Of a stretch of 64,000 bases of DNA, positions 26,042-37,980 are shown piece after piece; the stretch's first letter is position 1; every line of letters begins with the position of its first letter. The DNA is from Ensifer adhaerens. GTDB lineage: Bacteria > Pseudomonadota > Alphaproteobacteria > Rhizobiales > Rhizobiaceae. Location of the stretch: NCBI RefSeq assembly GCF_001270265.1, contig NZ_LGAP01000002.1:680001-744000 (forward strand), in the 5' to 3' direction. Under the pieces are notes generated by a model. It saw nothing but the letters and a program-made list of their open reading frames with translations. It ran no database searches and had not been told where the DNA came from. A program made the translations under genes and the position numbers.

Positions 26042-28060
26042 ATGCGCTTTTCACAGTCCTTTCTTGACGAGATACGCGACCGCGTGCCGATTTCGGACGT
26101 GATCGCCAAACGCGTCACCTGGGATCGGCGCAAGACCAATGTCTCGCGCGGCGACTACTGGGCCTGCTGCCCGTTTCACGGCGAGAAATCCCCGAGCTTC
26201 CACTGCGAGGATCGCAAGGGTCGTTACCATTGCTTCGGGTGCGGTGTTACCGGCGACCACTTCCGCTTCCTCACTGACCTCGAAGGCCTGAGCTTCCCCG
26301 AGGCGGTGCAGCAGATCGCCGATATGGCGGGTGTGGCCATGCCGCAGCCGGACCCGCAAGCCGAGAAGCGCGAGAAGGAACGCACCAGCCTGCTCGACGT
26401 GATGGAGCTGGCGACCCAGTTCTTCGAGGATCAGCTGCAGACGGCCAATGGCGCCAAGGCGCGCGCCTATCTGCGCGAGCGCGGGCTGACGGGGCGTACC
26501 ATCGAGACCTTCCGTCTGGGCTTTGCGCCCGACAGCCGCAATGCGCTGAAGGAATTTTTGGCAGGCAAAGGCATCGGCAAGGAGCAGATCGAAGCCTGCG
26601 GCCTGGTCGTGCACGGCGCGGAAGTGCCGGTTTCCTACGATCGCTTCCGCGATCGCATCATGTTTCCGATCCTGTCGTCGCGCGAAAAGGTCATCGCGTT
26701 TGGCGGCCGCGCCATGTCGCCGGACGCGCCGGCCAAATATCTCAATTCCAATGAGACCGAGCTCTTCCACAAGGGCAACGTGCTCTACAATTTTGCCCGG
26801 GCGCGGCGCGCGATGTCCGGTGCCGGCCGCGCCGGCGACACCGGGCAAAACGAAACTGGCGCTTCCACGATCATCGCGGTCGAAGGTTATATGGATGTGA
26901 TCGCGCTGCATCAGGCGGGTGTCGAGAATGCGGTGGCGCCGCTTGGAACCGCGCTCACCGAAAATCAGCTCGATCTGCTGTGGAAGATGACGTCGCAACC
27001 GGTGCTCTGCTTCGATGGCGACGGCGCCGGCATTCGCGCCGCCAACCGTGGCGTCGATCTGGCGCTGCCGCATCTGAAGCCCGGCCGCTCGGTGCGGTTC
27101 GCCATGCTGCCCGATGGCAAGGACCCGGACGATCTCGTCCGTCAGGAGGGGCGGGCACCCTTCGACCAGGTGCTTGCCAATGCCCGGTCGCTGGCCGAGA
27201 TGGTCTGGCAACGCGAGGTTCAGGGCGGCTCGTTCGACACGCCGGAAAAACGGGCCGAGCTCGAAGCCAGGCTGAAACAGGTCACTTCCGTCATCGCTGA
27301 CGAGAGTGTCCGGCGCCACTATGGCCAGGACATGCGCGACCGGCTGCACGCCTTCCTGCAGGCCGCCAGCCCCGGTCGCGGCGGCGAGCGGCGGCAATTC
27401 GAGCGTGGCGGCCGCCAGGGCGGCGGGCAACGCGGTGGGCCCGGTGCACGCCAGCCGAACACCTCAGGCCCAACGGCGATCTCGGACCGGCTGGCGCGTT
27501 CGTCGCTGGTCAGTGATCAGCAGACGGTGCCGTCGCTGCGCGAAAGCGTGCTGGCGCTTACCATCGTCAATCATCCGCAGTTGCTGTTTGACGAATACGA
27601 CGAGATCTCGACCATCGAGTTCGACCATCGCGACCTGCAGCGCTGCTGGGCGGCTGTGCTCAATGCCGCCGCCGCCAACGGTCCGCGCCTGACGCGCGAA
27701 GGGCTCGTCGAACAGCTGGAGGCTGAAGGTTTTGCTCACTTGATCGCGGCAATCGACCAGCAGATCCGCTATGCCCGCCTGTGGACGGCGACCGCGGTGG
27801 CGGCACCGGAGGATGCCCGCGAGAGCTATCTGCAGGCGTTGGCGCTGCACCAGCGCTCCAAGGCGCTGCATTGGCAGCGGCGCGAACTGGAGCGGGAACT
27901 TGCGCACGCCACCGAAGAGGGCGACCTCGAAGCCGTGCCGCAACTGCTGCGCACGCTGCAGGAGGTTCAGTTCGAAGTGACGCGGCTTGAAAACCAGGAA
28001 GCGATCATCGAAGGCTTCGGCGTGCTTTCGGGGCGGGTCAAAGGGCCGGCCGCGCGCTGA
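26042..28060 (+). CDS. dnaG: DNA primase
   Basis: DnaG makes RNA primers at the replication fork. The 672-residue protein has the N-terminal CHC2 zinc finger (CPFHGEKSPSFHC to HCFGCG, about residues 43-65). The catalytic core and TOPRIM domain follow, with VEGYMDVIAL and the FDGDGAG acidic pair near residues 280-330. A Gly/Arg-rich linker (GRGGERRQFERGGRQGGGQ) precedes the C-terminal DnaB-interaction domain. ATG 26042 has GAGG nearby and gives the family start; the frame upstream is not coding. The linker is longer than in E. coli, explaining the extra length. Confidence 0.97.
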   Translation: MRFSQSFLDEIRDRVPISDVIAKRVTWDRRKTNVSRGDYWACCPFHGEKSPSFHCEDRKGRYHCFGCGVTGDHFRFLTDLEGLSFPEAVQQIADMAGVAMPQPDPQAEKREKERTSLLDVMELATQFFEDQLQTANGAKARAYLRERGLTGRTIETFRLGFAPDSRNALKEFLAGKGIGKEQIEACGLVVHGAEVPVSYDRFRDRIMFPILSSREKVIAFGGRAMSPDAPAKYLNSNETELFHKGNVLYNFARARRAMSGAGRAGDTGQNETGASTIIAVEGYMDVIALHQAGVENAVAPLGTALTENQLDLLWKMTSQPVLCFDGDGAGIRAANRGVDLALPHLKPGRSVRFAMLPDGKDPDDLVRQEGRAPFDQVLANARSLAEMVWQREVQGGSFDTPEKRAELEARLKQVTSVIADESVRRHYGQDMRDRLHAFLQAASPGRGGERRQFERGGRQGGGQRGGPGARQPNTSGPTAISDRLARSSLVSDQQTVPSLRESVLALTIVNHPQLLFDEYDEISTIEFDHRDLQRCWAAVLNAAAANGPRLTREGLVEQLEAEGFAHLIAAIDQQIRYARLWTATAVAAPEDARESYLQALALHQRSKALHWQRRELERELAHATEEGDLEAVPQLLRTLQEVQFEVTRLENQEAIIEGFGVLSGRVKGPAAR

Positions 28061-28120
28061 TCGCCGCGGCACCGACCGGCGGCTCCCGCCCGTTCGCCGC
28101 CGCGTTTGCCCGTCGCCAGT

Positions 28121-28960
28121 CTATTCCCGCCAGTGCTCGGCCACCCATGGGGCGGGACGGATATAGTGGCGCAGGTAGCGGATCGGATTCTTTTCACGCC
28201 GGTCGCCGGAAAACAGGCGCCGGATATGCCCAAGCGGCGTGTCCGCGCGGCCGCGATAGCCATATTGTCCGTCGATCGCATGCTGCGGCAGCAGGCTGCG
28301 AGGGAAAAGCACCACCCGCGCATCGGTCGGCAGGCGCGGCGCGAAAAAGTAGTTCAGGGGGAGCGGCCAGTGGCAGTCCTGCCGGAAATGCAGCACCCAG
28401 CGTCTTGGGAAAAGTTTTACGCCGCCCGGCGCGTTGCGCGTCACGAAACGTTGCTCGAAGCGGTATTCATTCGCAACGCCCTGCGGATCGGCCAGGAACT
28501 TCTTCTGCAGCGGCACCAGCTTGCCGACCGGGAAGCGAAACAGCGAGGTCTGGCCGAGCCGTTCGAACGGCGTCGTCTGGTTGCGCGCCAGGATCACATC
28601 GTCGGGCTCTCCGACCTCGAAGAAGGCATCGAGCGACCCGACGATGACGATATCGAGGTCCAGAAACACCACCGGTCCGCTGAGGTTGCCCAGCTTGGCG
28701 CCCCACAGCCGAGATTTGTTCCAGATGCCCGGCGTCTTCTCGGGCATTTTCCCTATGTCCAGCGGCGGCAGATCCTCACAGAGAATTTCCGGACGCAGGT
28801 CCTCGCGATTGTCGGTGAAACAGGTGAAGGTGAAGGGCGGGGTGATGTTGCGCGCCACCATGGCATAGAGGCGGTTGATGAAGGGCGCGCCGTATTTGGT
28901 CCCCCAGTTGATGCAAATCAACTGCTTGACGCCGCCGCTTGCCGCCAGAATGCTAGACAT
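28121..28960 (-). CDS. Glycosyltransferase-like protein (nucleotide-sugar transferase fold)
   Basis: A 279-residue soluble protein resembling GT-A glycosyltransferases. It has an N-terminal INWGTKYGAPFINRLYAMVARN segment and a DxD-type metal motif in VVFLDLDIVIVGSLDAFF (about residues 95-112). The middle part is FEQRFVTRNAPGGVKLFPRRW. The donor and acceptor cannot be told; surface polysaccharide is a reasonable guess. It has no signal peptide or membrane anchor. It is convergent with dnaG (60 bases apart) and divergent from recQ. Confidence 0.75.
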   Translation of the reverse strand: MSSILAASGGVKQLICINWGTKYGAPFINRLYAMVARNITPPFTFTCFTDNREDLRPEILCEDLPPLDIGKMPEKTPGIWNKSRLWGAKLGNLSGPVVFLDLDIVIVGSLDAFFEVGEPDDVILARNQTTPFERLGQTSLFRFPVGKLVPLQKKFLADPQGVANEYRFEQRFVTRNAPGGVKLFPRRWVLHFRQDCHWPLPLNYFFAPRLPTDARVVLFPRSLLPQHAIDGQYGYRGRADTPLGHIRRLFSGDRREKNPIRYLRHYIRPAPWVAEHWRE

Positions 28961-29158
28961 CGTTGCTTTCCAGTTTTTTCAATCCACGAGATTGCCGGTG
29001 ACCGGAAGGGTCGGATCGGCGGCGAGTTCAGCTAACAGGTCCGAAGCCGCGCGTCCAGCGGGCGCGATTTGCCTTGCTCTATTCCGTTGACTGGAAGGCT
29101 ATGGCATTGCGGTCGCTATGGGCGATGATGATCAGGTGATTCCCGCGAAGGAGATGTG

Positions 29159-31036
29159 ATGGAGATTGGGCAAAGGGCGCAACGCGCCAAAGGCGTCGCC
29201 GGCCATCTCTTCGACGGTGCCGCGCCAGCACCTCTGGATGTGCTCAAGCGCGTCTACGGCTATTCCGCTTTTCGCGGCCGGCAGCAGGAAGTGGTCGAGC
29301 ATGTGGCCGCCGGCGGTGACGCCGTCGTCCTGTTTCCGACCGGCGCCGGCAAATCGCTCTGCTTCCAGATTCCGGCACTCTGCCGTTCCGGTCTCGGGGT
29401 CGTCGTTTCGCCGCTGATTGCGCTGATGCGCGATCAGGTCGAGGCGTTGAAGCAACTCGGCGTCAATGCTGCCGCCCTCAATTCGTCGCTGACGCGTGAA
29501 GAGGCGATTGCAGTGCGCCGACAGATTTCTGACGGCACGCTTGATCTGCTCTATGTCACGCCCGAGCGCATCGTCACCGATGGCTTCGCCGACCTTATCG
29601 GCAATGCCCGCATTGCGCTTTTCGCCATCGACGAGGCCCATTGCGTCTCGCAGTGGGGGCATGATTTCCGACCGGAGTATCGCACCCTCGGCCTGCTTGC
29701 CGAGCGTTATCCCGGCGTGCCGCGCATCGCGTTGACGGCGACGGCCGATCCGCATACCCGCGAGGATATCATCGAGCGGTTGTCGCTACAGGACGCCGAA
29801 GTCTTCACGACAAGCTTCGACCGCCCGAACATCGCCTATGAAATCGTCGAGCGCGACCAGCCGCGCCAGCAGTTGCTGCGCTTCCTCTCCCGTTTTCGCG
29901 GTTCCTCCGGCATCGTCTATTGCCTGTCGCGTGCCAAGGTCGAGGACACGGCGGAATGGCTGAACGGGCAGGGCATTCGCGCGCTGCCCTATCACGCCGG
30001 CATGGACCGGACGTTGCGCGACACTCATCAGGACGCCTTCCTGAAAGAGGAGAGCCTTTGCCTGGTCGCAACCGTCGCCTTCGGCATGGGCATCGACAAG
30101 CCGGATGTGCGCTATGTCGCCCATCTCGATCTGCCGGGATCGGTCGAGGCCTATTACCAGGAGACCGGCCGTGCCGGCCGTGACGGTCAGCCGTCCGAGG
30201 TCTGGATGGCCTATGGCATGGCCGATGTGCTGCAGCGCCGCCGGATGATCGACGAGGGTGGGGCGGCGGATGAGATCAAGCGCATCGAGCGCGGCAAGCT
30301 CAATGCGCTTTTGGCGATCTGCGAGACGGCCGGTTGCCGCCGCCAGGCGATTCTCGCGCATTTCGGCGAGGCGCATCCCGGCCGTTGCGGCCATTGCGAT
30401 ACCTGCCTGAAGCCCGTCGAGACCTGGGACGGAACCGAGGCTGCGATCAAGGCGCTTGCCGCCGTCTACCGCACCGGCGAGCGCTTCGGCGCCGGCCATG
30501 TCGTCGACGTGCTGATGGGGACTGTCAACGAAAAGACCGAGCGTTTCGGCCATGTCGACATGCCTGTTTTCGGCGCCGGCAAGGATCTGCCTGTTCGTAC
30601 CTGGCAATCGGTCTTCCGGCAGTTGCTTGCCGCCGGTCTCGTCAGCGTCGATCATACGGCCTTCGGCGCAATCAAACTCGAGCCGGAGGCCCGCGCCGTG
30701 TTCAAGCGCGAGCGCCAGGTGCTGTTTCGCAAGGACCGCCCGCAGACGGGCAAGGCGGCGCGGCAGGCAAAATCCGGCAGTCAGCGCGAGCGCGCCGACC
30801 TCGCCGGCTCCGATCTCGAACTGTTCGAGCTGCTGCGCGCCGAGCGCTTCACCATCGCCAAGGACCTGAACGTGCCGCCCTACGTGGTCTTCCCGGACGC
30901 GACGCTGATCGCGCTTGCCAAGGAGCGCCCGCGCGGCTTCGATGAGCTGCTCGACATTCCCGGCATCGGCGAAAGCAAACGCGAGCGGTATGGTGAGGCA
31001 TTCCTGGCCGTGATCGACGGGTATCTGGAGAGGTGA
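29159..31036 (+). CDS. recQ: ATP-dependent DNA helicase RecQ
   Basis: A 3'-5' superfamily 2 helicase acting in recombination and fork repair. The 625-residue protein has Walker [10 protein letters not shown], the DEAH-type box [30 protein letters not shown] and motif [12 protein letters not shown]. The RQC zinc region is [12 protein letters not shown]...CGHCDTC. The C-terminal HRDC domain is [18 protein letters not shown]. The start is ATG 29159, five bases after AAGGAG, rather than the overlapping GTG 29156. It is monocistronic; 340 bases without a recognisable gene separate it from kbl. Confidence 0.96.
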   Translation: MEIGQRAQRAKGVAGHLFDGAAPAPLDVLKRVYGYSAFRGRQQEVVEHVAAGGDAVVLFPTGAGKSLCFQIPALCRSGLGVVVSPLIALMRDQVEALKQLGVNAAALNSSLTREEAIAVRRQISDGTLDLLYVTPERIVTDGFADLIGNARIALFAIDEAHCVSQWGHDFRPEYRTLGLLAERYPGVPRIALTATADPHTREDIIERLSLQDAEVFTTSFDRPNIAYEIVERDQPRQQLLRFLSRFRGSSGIVYCLSRAKVEDTAEWLNGQGIRALPYHAGMDRTLRDTHQDAFLKEESLCLVATVAFGMGIDKPDVRYVAHLDLPGSVEAYYQETGRAGRDGQPSEVWMAYGMADVLQRRRMIDEGGAADEIKRIERGKLNALLAICETAGCRRQAILAHFGEAHPGRCGHCDTCLKPVETWDGTEAAIKALAAVYRTGERFGAGHVVDVLMGTVNEKTERFGHVDMPVFGAGKDLPVRTWQSVFRQLLAAGLVSVDHTAFGAIKLEPEARAVFKRERQVLFRKDRPQTGKAARQAKSGSQRERADLAGSDLELFELLRAERFTIAKDLNVPPYVVFPDATLIALAKERPRGFDELLDIPGIGESKRERYGEAFLAVIDGYLER

Positions 31037-31377
31037 GTCTGCACGACAAAGGCGCTGTCCTTTGATGCGTGTTCGTTCTCAGAAGAGTTAGTCTATCGCG
31101 CCGCCGACGCGGCGCAACAGATGGTCCTGACGGGGACAAGGGTGTCAGGTTCGATCGCCGGCCACTCAAACGTAGCTGCGATCGAAGCAATCTGTCTCGC
31201 ACGGCCAAGGCCACGACATAAAATGTCGAGCGAGCGGTCTTGCCGTGCAATGCCCTGTCGTTTTCCCTTGTGATCGTCGCCAAGCCCCCTCAAGCCGCTG
31301 GAATTTGCTGCAACGGGAAAGCTGTCGTGGTACTCGTCTGGCACGAAACGTCCTTTTCACAGCGAAAGCGGCCCGCC

Positions 31378-32565
31378 ATGACCTCAGCCTTTCTTTCCCA
31401 CCTTCGCACCGAACTCGACGGCCTGAAGACGGCCGGGCTCTACAAGTCGGAGCGGGTGATCACCTCGAAACAGGCGGGCGAAATCCAGGTCGCCTCCGGC
31501 GAGCGGGTGCTGAACTTCTGCGCCAACAACTATCTCGGCCTTGCCGACAACGAGGAACTGGCCGAGGCCGGCAAAAAGGCGCTCGACCGTTACGGCTATG
31601 GCATGGCGTCGGTGCGCTTCATCTGCGGCACCCAGGAAGAGCACAAGCAACTCGAGGCGCGCATCTCCTCCTTCCTCGGTATGGAAGACACGATCCTCTA
31701 TTCCTCCTGTTTCGATGCCAATGGCGGCCTGTTCGAGACGCTGCTTAGCGAAGAGGACGCGATCATCTCCGATGCGCTGAACCATGCCTCGATCATCGAC
31801 GGCGTTCGCCTCTCCAAGGCCAAGCGCTTCCGTTACGCCAACAACGACATGGCGGCGCTCGAGGAGGAACTGAAGAAGGCCGAAGGCAGCCGCTTCAAGC
31901 TGATCGCCACCGACGGCGTCTTCTCGATGGACGGCATCATCGCCAATCTGCGAGGGGTTTGCGATCTCGCCGAGAAATATGGCGCCATGGTCATGGTCGA
32001 TGACAGCCATGCCGTCGGCTTTGTCGGCAAAAATGGCCGTGGTTCGGCCGAACATTGCGGTGTCGAAGGCCGCGTCGACATCATCACCGGCACGCTGGGC
32101 AAGGCGCTCGGCGGCGCCTCGGGCGGTTACACCTCTGGCAAGGCCGAGGTCGTCGACTGGCTGCGCCAGCGCTCGCGCCCCTACCTGTTCTCCAACACGC
32201 TGGCGCCGGTGATTGCGGCTGCCTCGCTCAAGGTGTTCGACCTGATCGAGAACGGCGATGCGCTGCGGGCGCGACTGTCCGCCAATGCGACGCTGTTTCG
32301 CACAGAGATGTCGAAGCTCGGCTTCACGCTTGCCGGCGAAGGCCACCCGATCATCCCCGTGATGCTGGGCGATGCGGCGCTGGCGCAGGAGATGGCGGCA
32401 CGCATGCTCAAGAAGGGCGTCTACGTCATCGGCTTCTCCTTCCCGGTGGTGCCGAAGGGGCAGGCGCGCATCCGCACGCAGATGTCGGCTGCCCATAGCG
32501 ATGAGGACGTGCGCCGCGCGATCGCCGCATTCGAAGAGGTCGGCCGCGAGCTCGGCGTGATCTGA
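31378..32565 (+). CDS. kbl: 2-amino-3-ketobutyrate coenzyme A ligase (glycine C-acetyltransferase)
   Basis: Kbl converts 2-amino-3-oxobutyrate and CoA to glycine and acetyl-CoA, the second step of threonine breakdown. The 395-residue PLP enzyme has its cofactor lysine in [19 protein letters not shown] (about residue 240). It also has [18 protein letters not shown] and [11 protein letters not shown] near the N-terminus. The start ATG 31378 gives the family N-terminus [14 protein letters not shown]. It works with tdh 190 bases downstream, from which it is separated by a repeat element. The 340 bases upstream show no gene. Confidence 0.96.
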   Translation: MTSAFLSHLRTELDGLKTAGLYKSERVITSKQAGEIQVASGERVLNFCANNYLGLADNEELAEAGKKALDRYGYGMASVRFICGTQEEHKQLEARISSFLGMEDTILYSSCFDANGGLFETLLSEEDAIISDALNHASIIDGVRLSKAKRFRYANNDMAALEEELKKAEGSRFKLIATDGVFSMDGIIANLRGVCDLAEKYGAMVMVDDSHAVGFVGKNGRGSAEHCGVEGRVDIITGTLGKALGGASGGYTSGKAEVVDWLRQRSRPYLFSNTLAPVIAAASLKVFDLIENGDALRARLSANATLFRTEMSKLGFTLAGEGHPIIPVMLGDAALAQEMAARMLKKGVYVIGFSFPVVPKGQARIRTQMSAAHSDEDVRRAIAAFEEVGRELGVI

Positions 32566-32574
32566 GGGAGCTTG

Positions 32575-32727
32575 GGGCTCTGCCCCTCACCCTAGCCCTC
32601 TCCCCGCAGGCGGGGAGAGGGGACCTGCCCCGTAGGCGGTTGGAGAAGGACGCGGAGTTTGCGGCATATCCCTTCTCCCTGTCACGACGGGGAGAAGGTG
32701 GCGGCAGCCGGATGAGGGGCAAAGCCC
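32575..32727. repeat. Intergenic repeat with 15-bp terminal inverted repeats, between kbl and tdh
   Basis: The outer arms (32575-32589 and 32713-32727) match at 14 of 15 positions when inverted. Inside are a CTCTCCCCGC / GCGGGGAGAG hairpin (about 32599-32621) and a TTCTCCCTGTCACGACGGGGAGAA hairpin (about 32671-32696). This is a familiar repeat type in rhizobial and other alphaproteobacterial genomes (CCCTCATCCGGCTGCCGCC motif). It has no coding capacity and resembles a non-autonomous element. Confidence 0.8.
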
Positions 32728-32754
32728 TAGCGGACGTTTGATGGAGGCAACAAA

Positions 32755-33789
32755 ATGACGAACATGATGAAGGCGCTGGTCAAGACGAAGCCCGAGGTTG
32801 GGCTTTGGATGGAGCGGGTGCCGGTGCCGGAGGTCGGACCGAACGACGTTCTGATCAAGGTGAAGAAGTCGGCGATCTGCGGCACCGACGTGCACATCTG
32901 GAACTGGGACCAATGGGCCCAAAAGACCATTCCGGTGCCGATGGTCGTTGGCCATGAATTCATGGGCGAGATCGCCGAGGTCGGCTCGGCCGTCACCAAG
33001 TATCACGTCGGCGAGCGCGTCTCCGGCGAAGGCCACATCGTCTGCGGCAAATGCCGCAATTGTCGCGCCGGCCGCGGCCACCTTTGCCGCAACACGCTCG
33101 GCGTCGGCGTCAACCGGCCTGGCTCGTTCGGCGAATTCGTCTGCCTGCCGGAATACAACGTCGTGCCGATCCCGCAGGACGTACCGGACGAGATCGCTGC
33201 GATCTTCGATCCCTTCGGCAATGCCGTGCACACCGCACTCTCCTTCGACCTCGTCGGCGAGGATGTGCTGGTGACCGGCGCCGGACCGATCGGCATCATG
33301 GGCGCGCTCGTTGCCAAGCGCTCGGGCGCCCGCAAGGTCGTGATCACCGACATCAATCCGACGCGGCTGGCTCTTGCCCGCAAGGTCGGCATCGACCATG
33401 TCGTCGATGCGTCGAAGGAAAACCTCGCCGACGTGATGAAAACAATCGGTATGACCGAGGGCTTCGATGTCGGCCTGGAAATGTCGGGTGCAGCACCCGC
33501 CTTCCGCGACATGATCGACAAGATGAACAATGGCGGCAAGATCGCCATTCTCGGCATCGCGCCGGCCGGCTTCGAGATCGACTGGAACAAGGTCATCTTC
33601 AAGATGCTCAACCTCAAGGGCATTTACGGCCGCGAGATGTTCGAGACCTGGTACAAGATGATCGCCTTCGTTCAGGGCGGGCTCGATCTTTCGCCCGTCA
33701 TCACCCACCGCATCGGCATCGACGAGTTCCGCGACGGCTTCGAGGCCATGCGCTCCGGCAACTCCGGCAAGGTCGTGATGGACTGGTAA
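32755..33789 (+). CDS. tdh: L-threonine 3-dehydrogenase
   Basis: Tdh oxidises L-threonine to 2-amino-3-oxobutyrate with NAD+, which Kbl then cleaves. The 344-residue zinc alcohol-dehydrogenase-type enzyme has the catalytic-zinc motif [11 protein letters not shown] and GHEFMGEI. The structural zinc cluster is [15 protein letters not shown], and the NAD-binding loop is [21 protein letters not shown] lies six to eight bases before the ATG. It pairs with kbl across the intervening repeat and is followed by a strong terminator. Confidence 0.97.
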   Translation: MTNMMKALVKTKPEVGLWMERVPVPEVGPNDVLIKVKKSAICGTDVHIWNWDQWAQKTIPVPMVVGHEFMGEIAEVGSAVTKYHVGERVSGEGHIVCGKCRNCRAGRGHLCRNTLGVGVNRPGSFGEFVCLPEYNVVPIPQDVPDEIAAIFDPFGNAVHTALSFDLVGEDVLVTGAGPIGIMGALVAKRSGARKVVITDINPTRLALARKVGIDHVVDASKENLADVMKTIGMTEGFDVGLEMSGAAPAFRDMIDKMNNGGKIAILGIAPAGFEIDWNKVIFKMLNLKGIYGREMFETWYKMIAFVQGGLDLSPVITHRIGIDEFRDGFEAMRSGNSGKVVMDW

Positions 33790-33826
33790 GACCGGGCGCT
33801 TCGGCGCCGTGTCGAATTCCGCAAAG

Positions 33827-33857
33827 CCGCGCATCGTCATCGATGCGCGGATTTTTC
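33827..33857 (+). terminator. Rho-independent terminator of tdh
   Basis: A 10-bp perfect stem (CCGCGCATCG / CGATGCGCGG, loop TCAT) is followed by ATTTTT, 37 bases after the tdh stop. Confidence 0.92.
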
Positions 33858-33858
33858 G

Positions 33859-34317
33859 TCAGTTGGCCAGGCCGAACTGGATCTCGATCTGGTGGTAGCG
33901 AGCGCCCGGACCTTCCCAGCGGTGATAGATCTCGCGGCTCTCGCCGGAGAAATTGTGCCTGCTCATCTCGATCCTTTCCACCAGCGGCGCATAGCCCTGG
34001 GTGAAGAGGCTGCGCATTGGCCCCTGGTGCAGGGCTGAGGCCACCATGATCGGCTCGAGCTCGATCATATCCAGCGCGCCGCGATAGTCTTCGCCGCCTT
34101 CCACGGGTCGGCAGATACGCCAGTCAAACACGGTCTTGGCATTCTTCGGCAGGTTCTGCGCGATGAAGATCCATGGCCCTGCGGGTTTCAGCCCCGCCCG
34201 GGCGATCTCCGCGTCGATCACCGGGGCAAGCTCGGCGCTTGCGTGTCTGACGTCCGGAATGGTGATCCTGCGCGCAATGCCGATGACGCGCATGGCGTCA
34301 GTTTCCTTGATGTTCAT
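33859..34317 (-). CDS. GyrI-like / effector-binding domain protein
   Basis: A 152-residue stand-alone small-molecule-binding domain of the GyrI/AraC effector-binding type. Marks are VIGIARRITIPDVRHASAELAPVIDAEI at the start, FDWRICRPV in the middle and YHQIEIQFGLAN at the end. Such proteins bind hydrophobic ligands or modulate DNA gyrase; the ligand is unknown. ATG 34317 is selected because GGAGG sits five bases upstream. It is convergent with tdh and immediately adjoins the tdh terminator. Confidence 0.7.
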   Translation of the reverse strand: MNIKETDAMRVIGIARRITIPDVRHASAELAPVIDAEIARAGLKPAGPWIFIAQNLPKNAKTVFDWRICRPVEGGEDYRGALDMIELEPIMVASALHQGPMRSLFTQGYAPLVERIEMSRHNFSGESREIYHRWEGPGARYHQIEIQFGLAN

Positions 34318-34545
34318 TCGGGCCTCCATTTCCTTGCGCGGAAGGTCATTCGAGATTGGGTCGCGGGCAAGCGGAAAACCGGAATAATGTTGCGAACTCC
34401 AAGGAGAAGTCCGGCATTTGAGGAATTGTTTTGCGTCTTGGCGCGGCGCGTCTGATCCAGCTTGTTCGTCGACTTCCACGCACTATCTTTGCCGACAGTC
34501 GCGATGGTTGCGATCGAGGGTTGTGGCGGCCAAAGGAGCCAATGC

Positions 34546-34890
34546 ATGCGTTACGAGGGAAGTTGCCATTGTGGGAAAATTGCTTTCGAGGTCGAGGGAG
34601 ACTTCGCCGAGGCGATCGATTGCAATTGTTCGATGTGCCGCCGGCGCGGCGGATTGCTGGCCTTCGTTGCGCGCGACAGCCTGAGCCTCAAGACACCGAA
34701 AGCCGACCTTTCGACCTATGAATTCAACAGGCATGTCATCAAGCATCACTTTTGCGACCATTGCGGCATCGCGCCCTTCGGCGAGGGGGACGGCCCGAAC
34801 GGGCCGATGGCGGCCGTCAACCTGCGCTGCCTGCCGGAGTTCGACATCGAGGCGGTGAAGATCGTCAAATACGACGGGCTTTCGGTGTAA
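34546..34890 (+). CDS. GFA family protein (glutathione-dependent formaldehyde-activating-like)
   Basis: A 114-residue zinc-binding protein of the GFA family. The cysteine pattern is SCHCGKIAFEVEG, then DCNCSMCRRRGG, then HHFCDHCGIAPFGEG. Gfa itself promotes the formaldehyde-glutathione adduct, but most small family members have no tested activity. AAGGAG lies eight bases before ATG 34546. It is divergent from the effector-binding gene and upstream of rpoD. Confidence 0.88.
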   Translation: MRYEGSCHCGKIAFEVEGDFAEAIDCNCSMCRRRGGLLAFVARDSLSLKTPKADLSTYEFNRHVIKHHFCDHCGIAPFGEGDGPNGPMAAVNLRCLPEFDIEAVKIVKYDGLSV

Positions 34891-35349
34891 CTGGGGGTAA
34901 GGGTAGAGCCATGGTTGCGCCGGCAGCGATGGCGCAATTTGGCCTTGCCGATAAACAGTATCGACCCTTGTCTTTCTACGGGCAGCGCCTACATGTTCAG
35001 CGGAAGCTGATAAACACCAAAAAACGTGAACTGAGGCGATTTTTGTCGAATCGGGCGGTTTTTCAGCGGAAATGCTTGACGGGATCGAAAATTCTGGGAA
35101 TCACCATTTCCAAGCAAGAAATGGCGAAATGACACGGCGGTTAGGATATCATGCCAGTAGTGCTTCAGTGGCAGGACTGTCGAAGCTTGCCCGCTTTGCC
35201 ACGATCGCTATCGTGGTTAATCAGGAATTAAACATCATCCCGTTACGTCAGGGGAAATGATTCGGTGGCGGGTGCGCGGCGCACCCGGACCTTCGAGCGG
35301 CATTTGCACCGGGCTCACGCCGGTTGCGACAAGGAAAGCGACGAACTAA
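34891..35349 (+). promoter_or_regulatory. rpoD upstream region
   Basis: These 459 bases carry no recognisable gene. A CTTGAC hexamer at 35075-35080 with a weak -10 (around 35098) is a possible housekeeping promoter. A stable GGGTGC...GCACCC hairpin at about 35267-35284 lies in the probable leader, and GACAAGGAAAG precedes the rpoD start. Several promoters are usual for rpoD but cannot be assigned from sequence alone. Confidence 0.4.
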
Positions 35350-37407
<2,058 letters not shown>

Positions 37408-37432
37408 GCGGTCGAAGATCGAACCGTCAAAA

Positions 37433-37458
37433 AAGCCGGGCACTCAGCCCGGCTTTTT
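37433..37458 (+). terminator. Rho-independent terminator of rpoD
   Basis: A 9-bp stem (AAGCCGGGC / GCCCGGCTT, loop ACTCA) with flanking A and T runs lies 26 bases after the rpoD stop. Confidence 0.92.
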
Positions 37459-37597
37459 ATTTGCGCTTGCTCCATGTGATTTGTGAGACGCTCCGCCCGG
37501 GACTATACTCGCGCTTTCTGAGCAATTGGGGCACCCCGTTCAAAACGCGGGCGCAGTCGCACCGCGGGCGTGATACGTGCCCTTTTGGAGGTGTGAG

Positions 37598-37891
37598 ATG
37601 ACCACTTATGTCGTGCTCCTCAATTGGACAGAGCAGGGCGTGAAGAATGTGCGCGAGTCTCCGAAAAGGCTCGACGCGGCAAAGCAGGTGCTTTCCGACA
37701 TGGGCGGCTCCTTCAAGCATTTCTTTTTGACCATGGGCGAATACGACATGGTGGCCATCTGCGAGGCGCCCGATGATGCGGTTGCTGCGCGTTTCGCGTT
37801 GACGCTCGGCATGGCCGGCAATGTGCGCACGAGAACGCTGAAGGCATTTCCGGAGGCGGCCTATCGCGAACTGATCGCCTCGCTCGGGTAG
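37598..37891 (+). CDS. GYD domain-containing protein
   Basis: A 97-residue protein of the GYD family, a ferredoxin-like dimeric alpha-beta barrel fold. Marks are YVVLLNWTEQGVKNVRESPKR, FKHFFLTMGEYDMVAICEAPDD (the GEYD core) and the C-terminal TRTLKAFPEAAYRELIA. The function is not established. ATG 37598 follows TTGGAGG with suitable spacing; a further upstream ATG at 37577 has no such signal. It probably has its own promoter after the rpoD terminator. Confidence 0.87.
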   Translation: MTTYVVLLNWTEQGVKNVRESPKRLDAAKQVLSDMGGSFKHFFLTMGEYDMVAICEAPDDAVAARFALTLGMAGNVRTRTLKAFPEAAYRELIASLG

Positions 37892-37980
37892 GGCCGGCAC
37901 CCTTCTGATTGATCCTGGCCGCTACGCAATCGCGGCTCTATGCACTGCCTGTCGCGATGAAGCGGCAGGCATGCTGCCGC

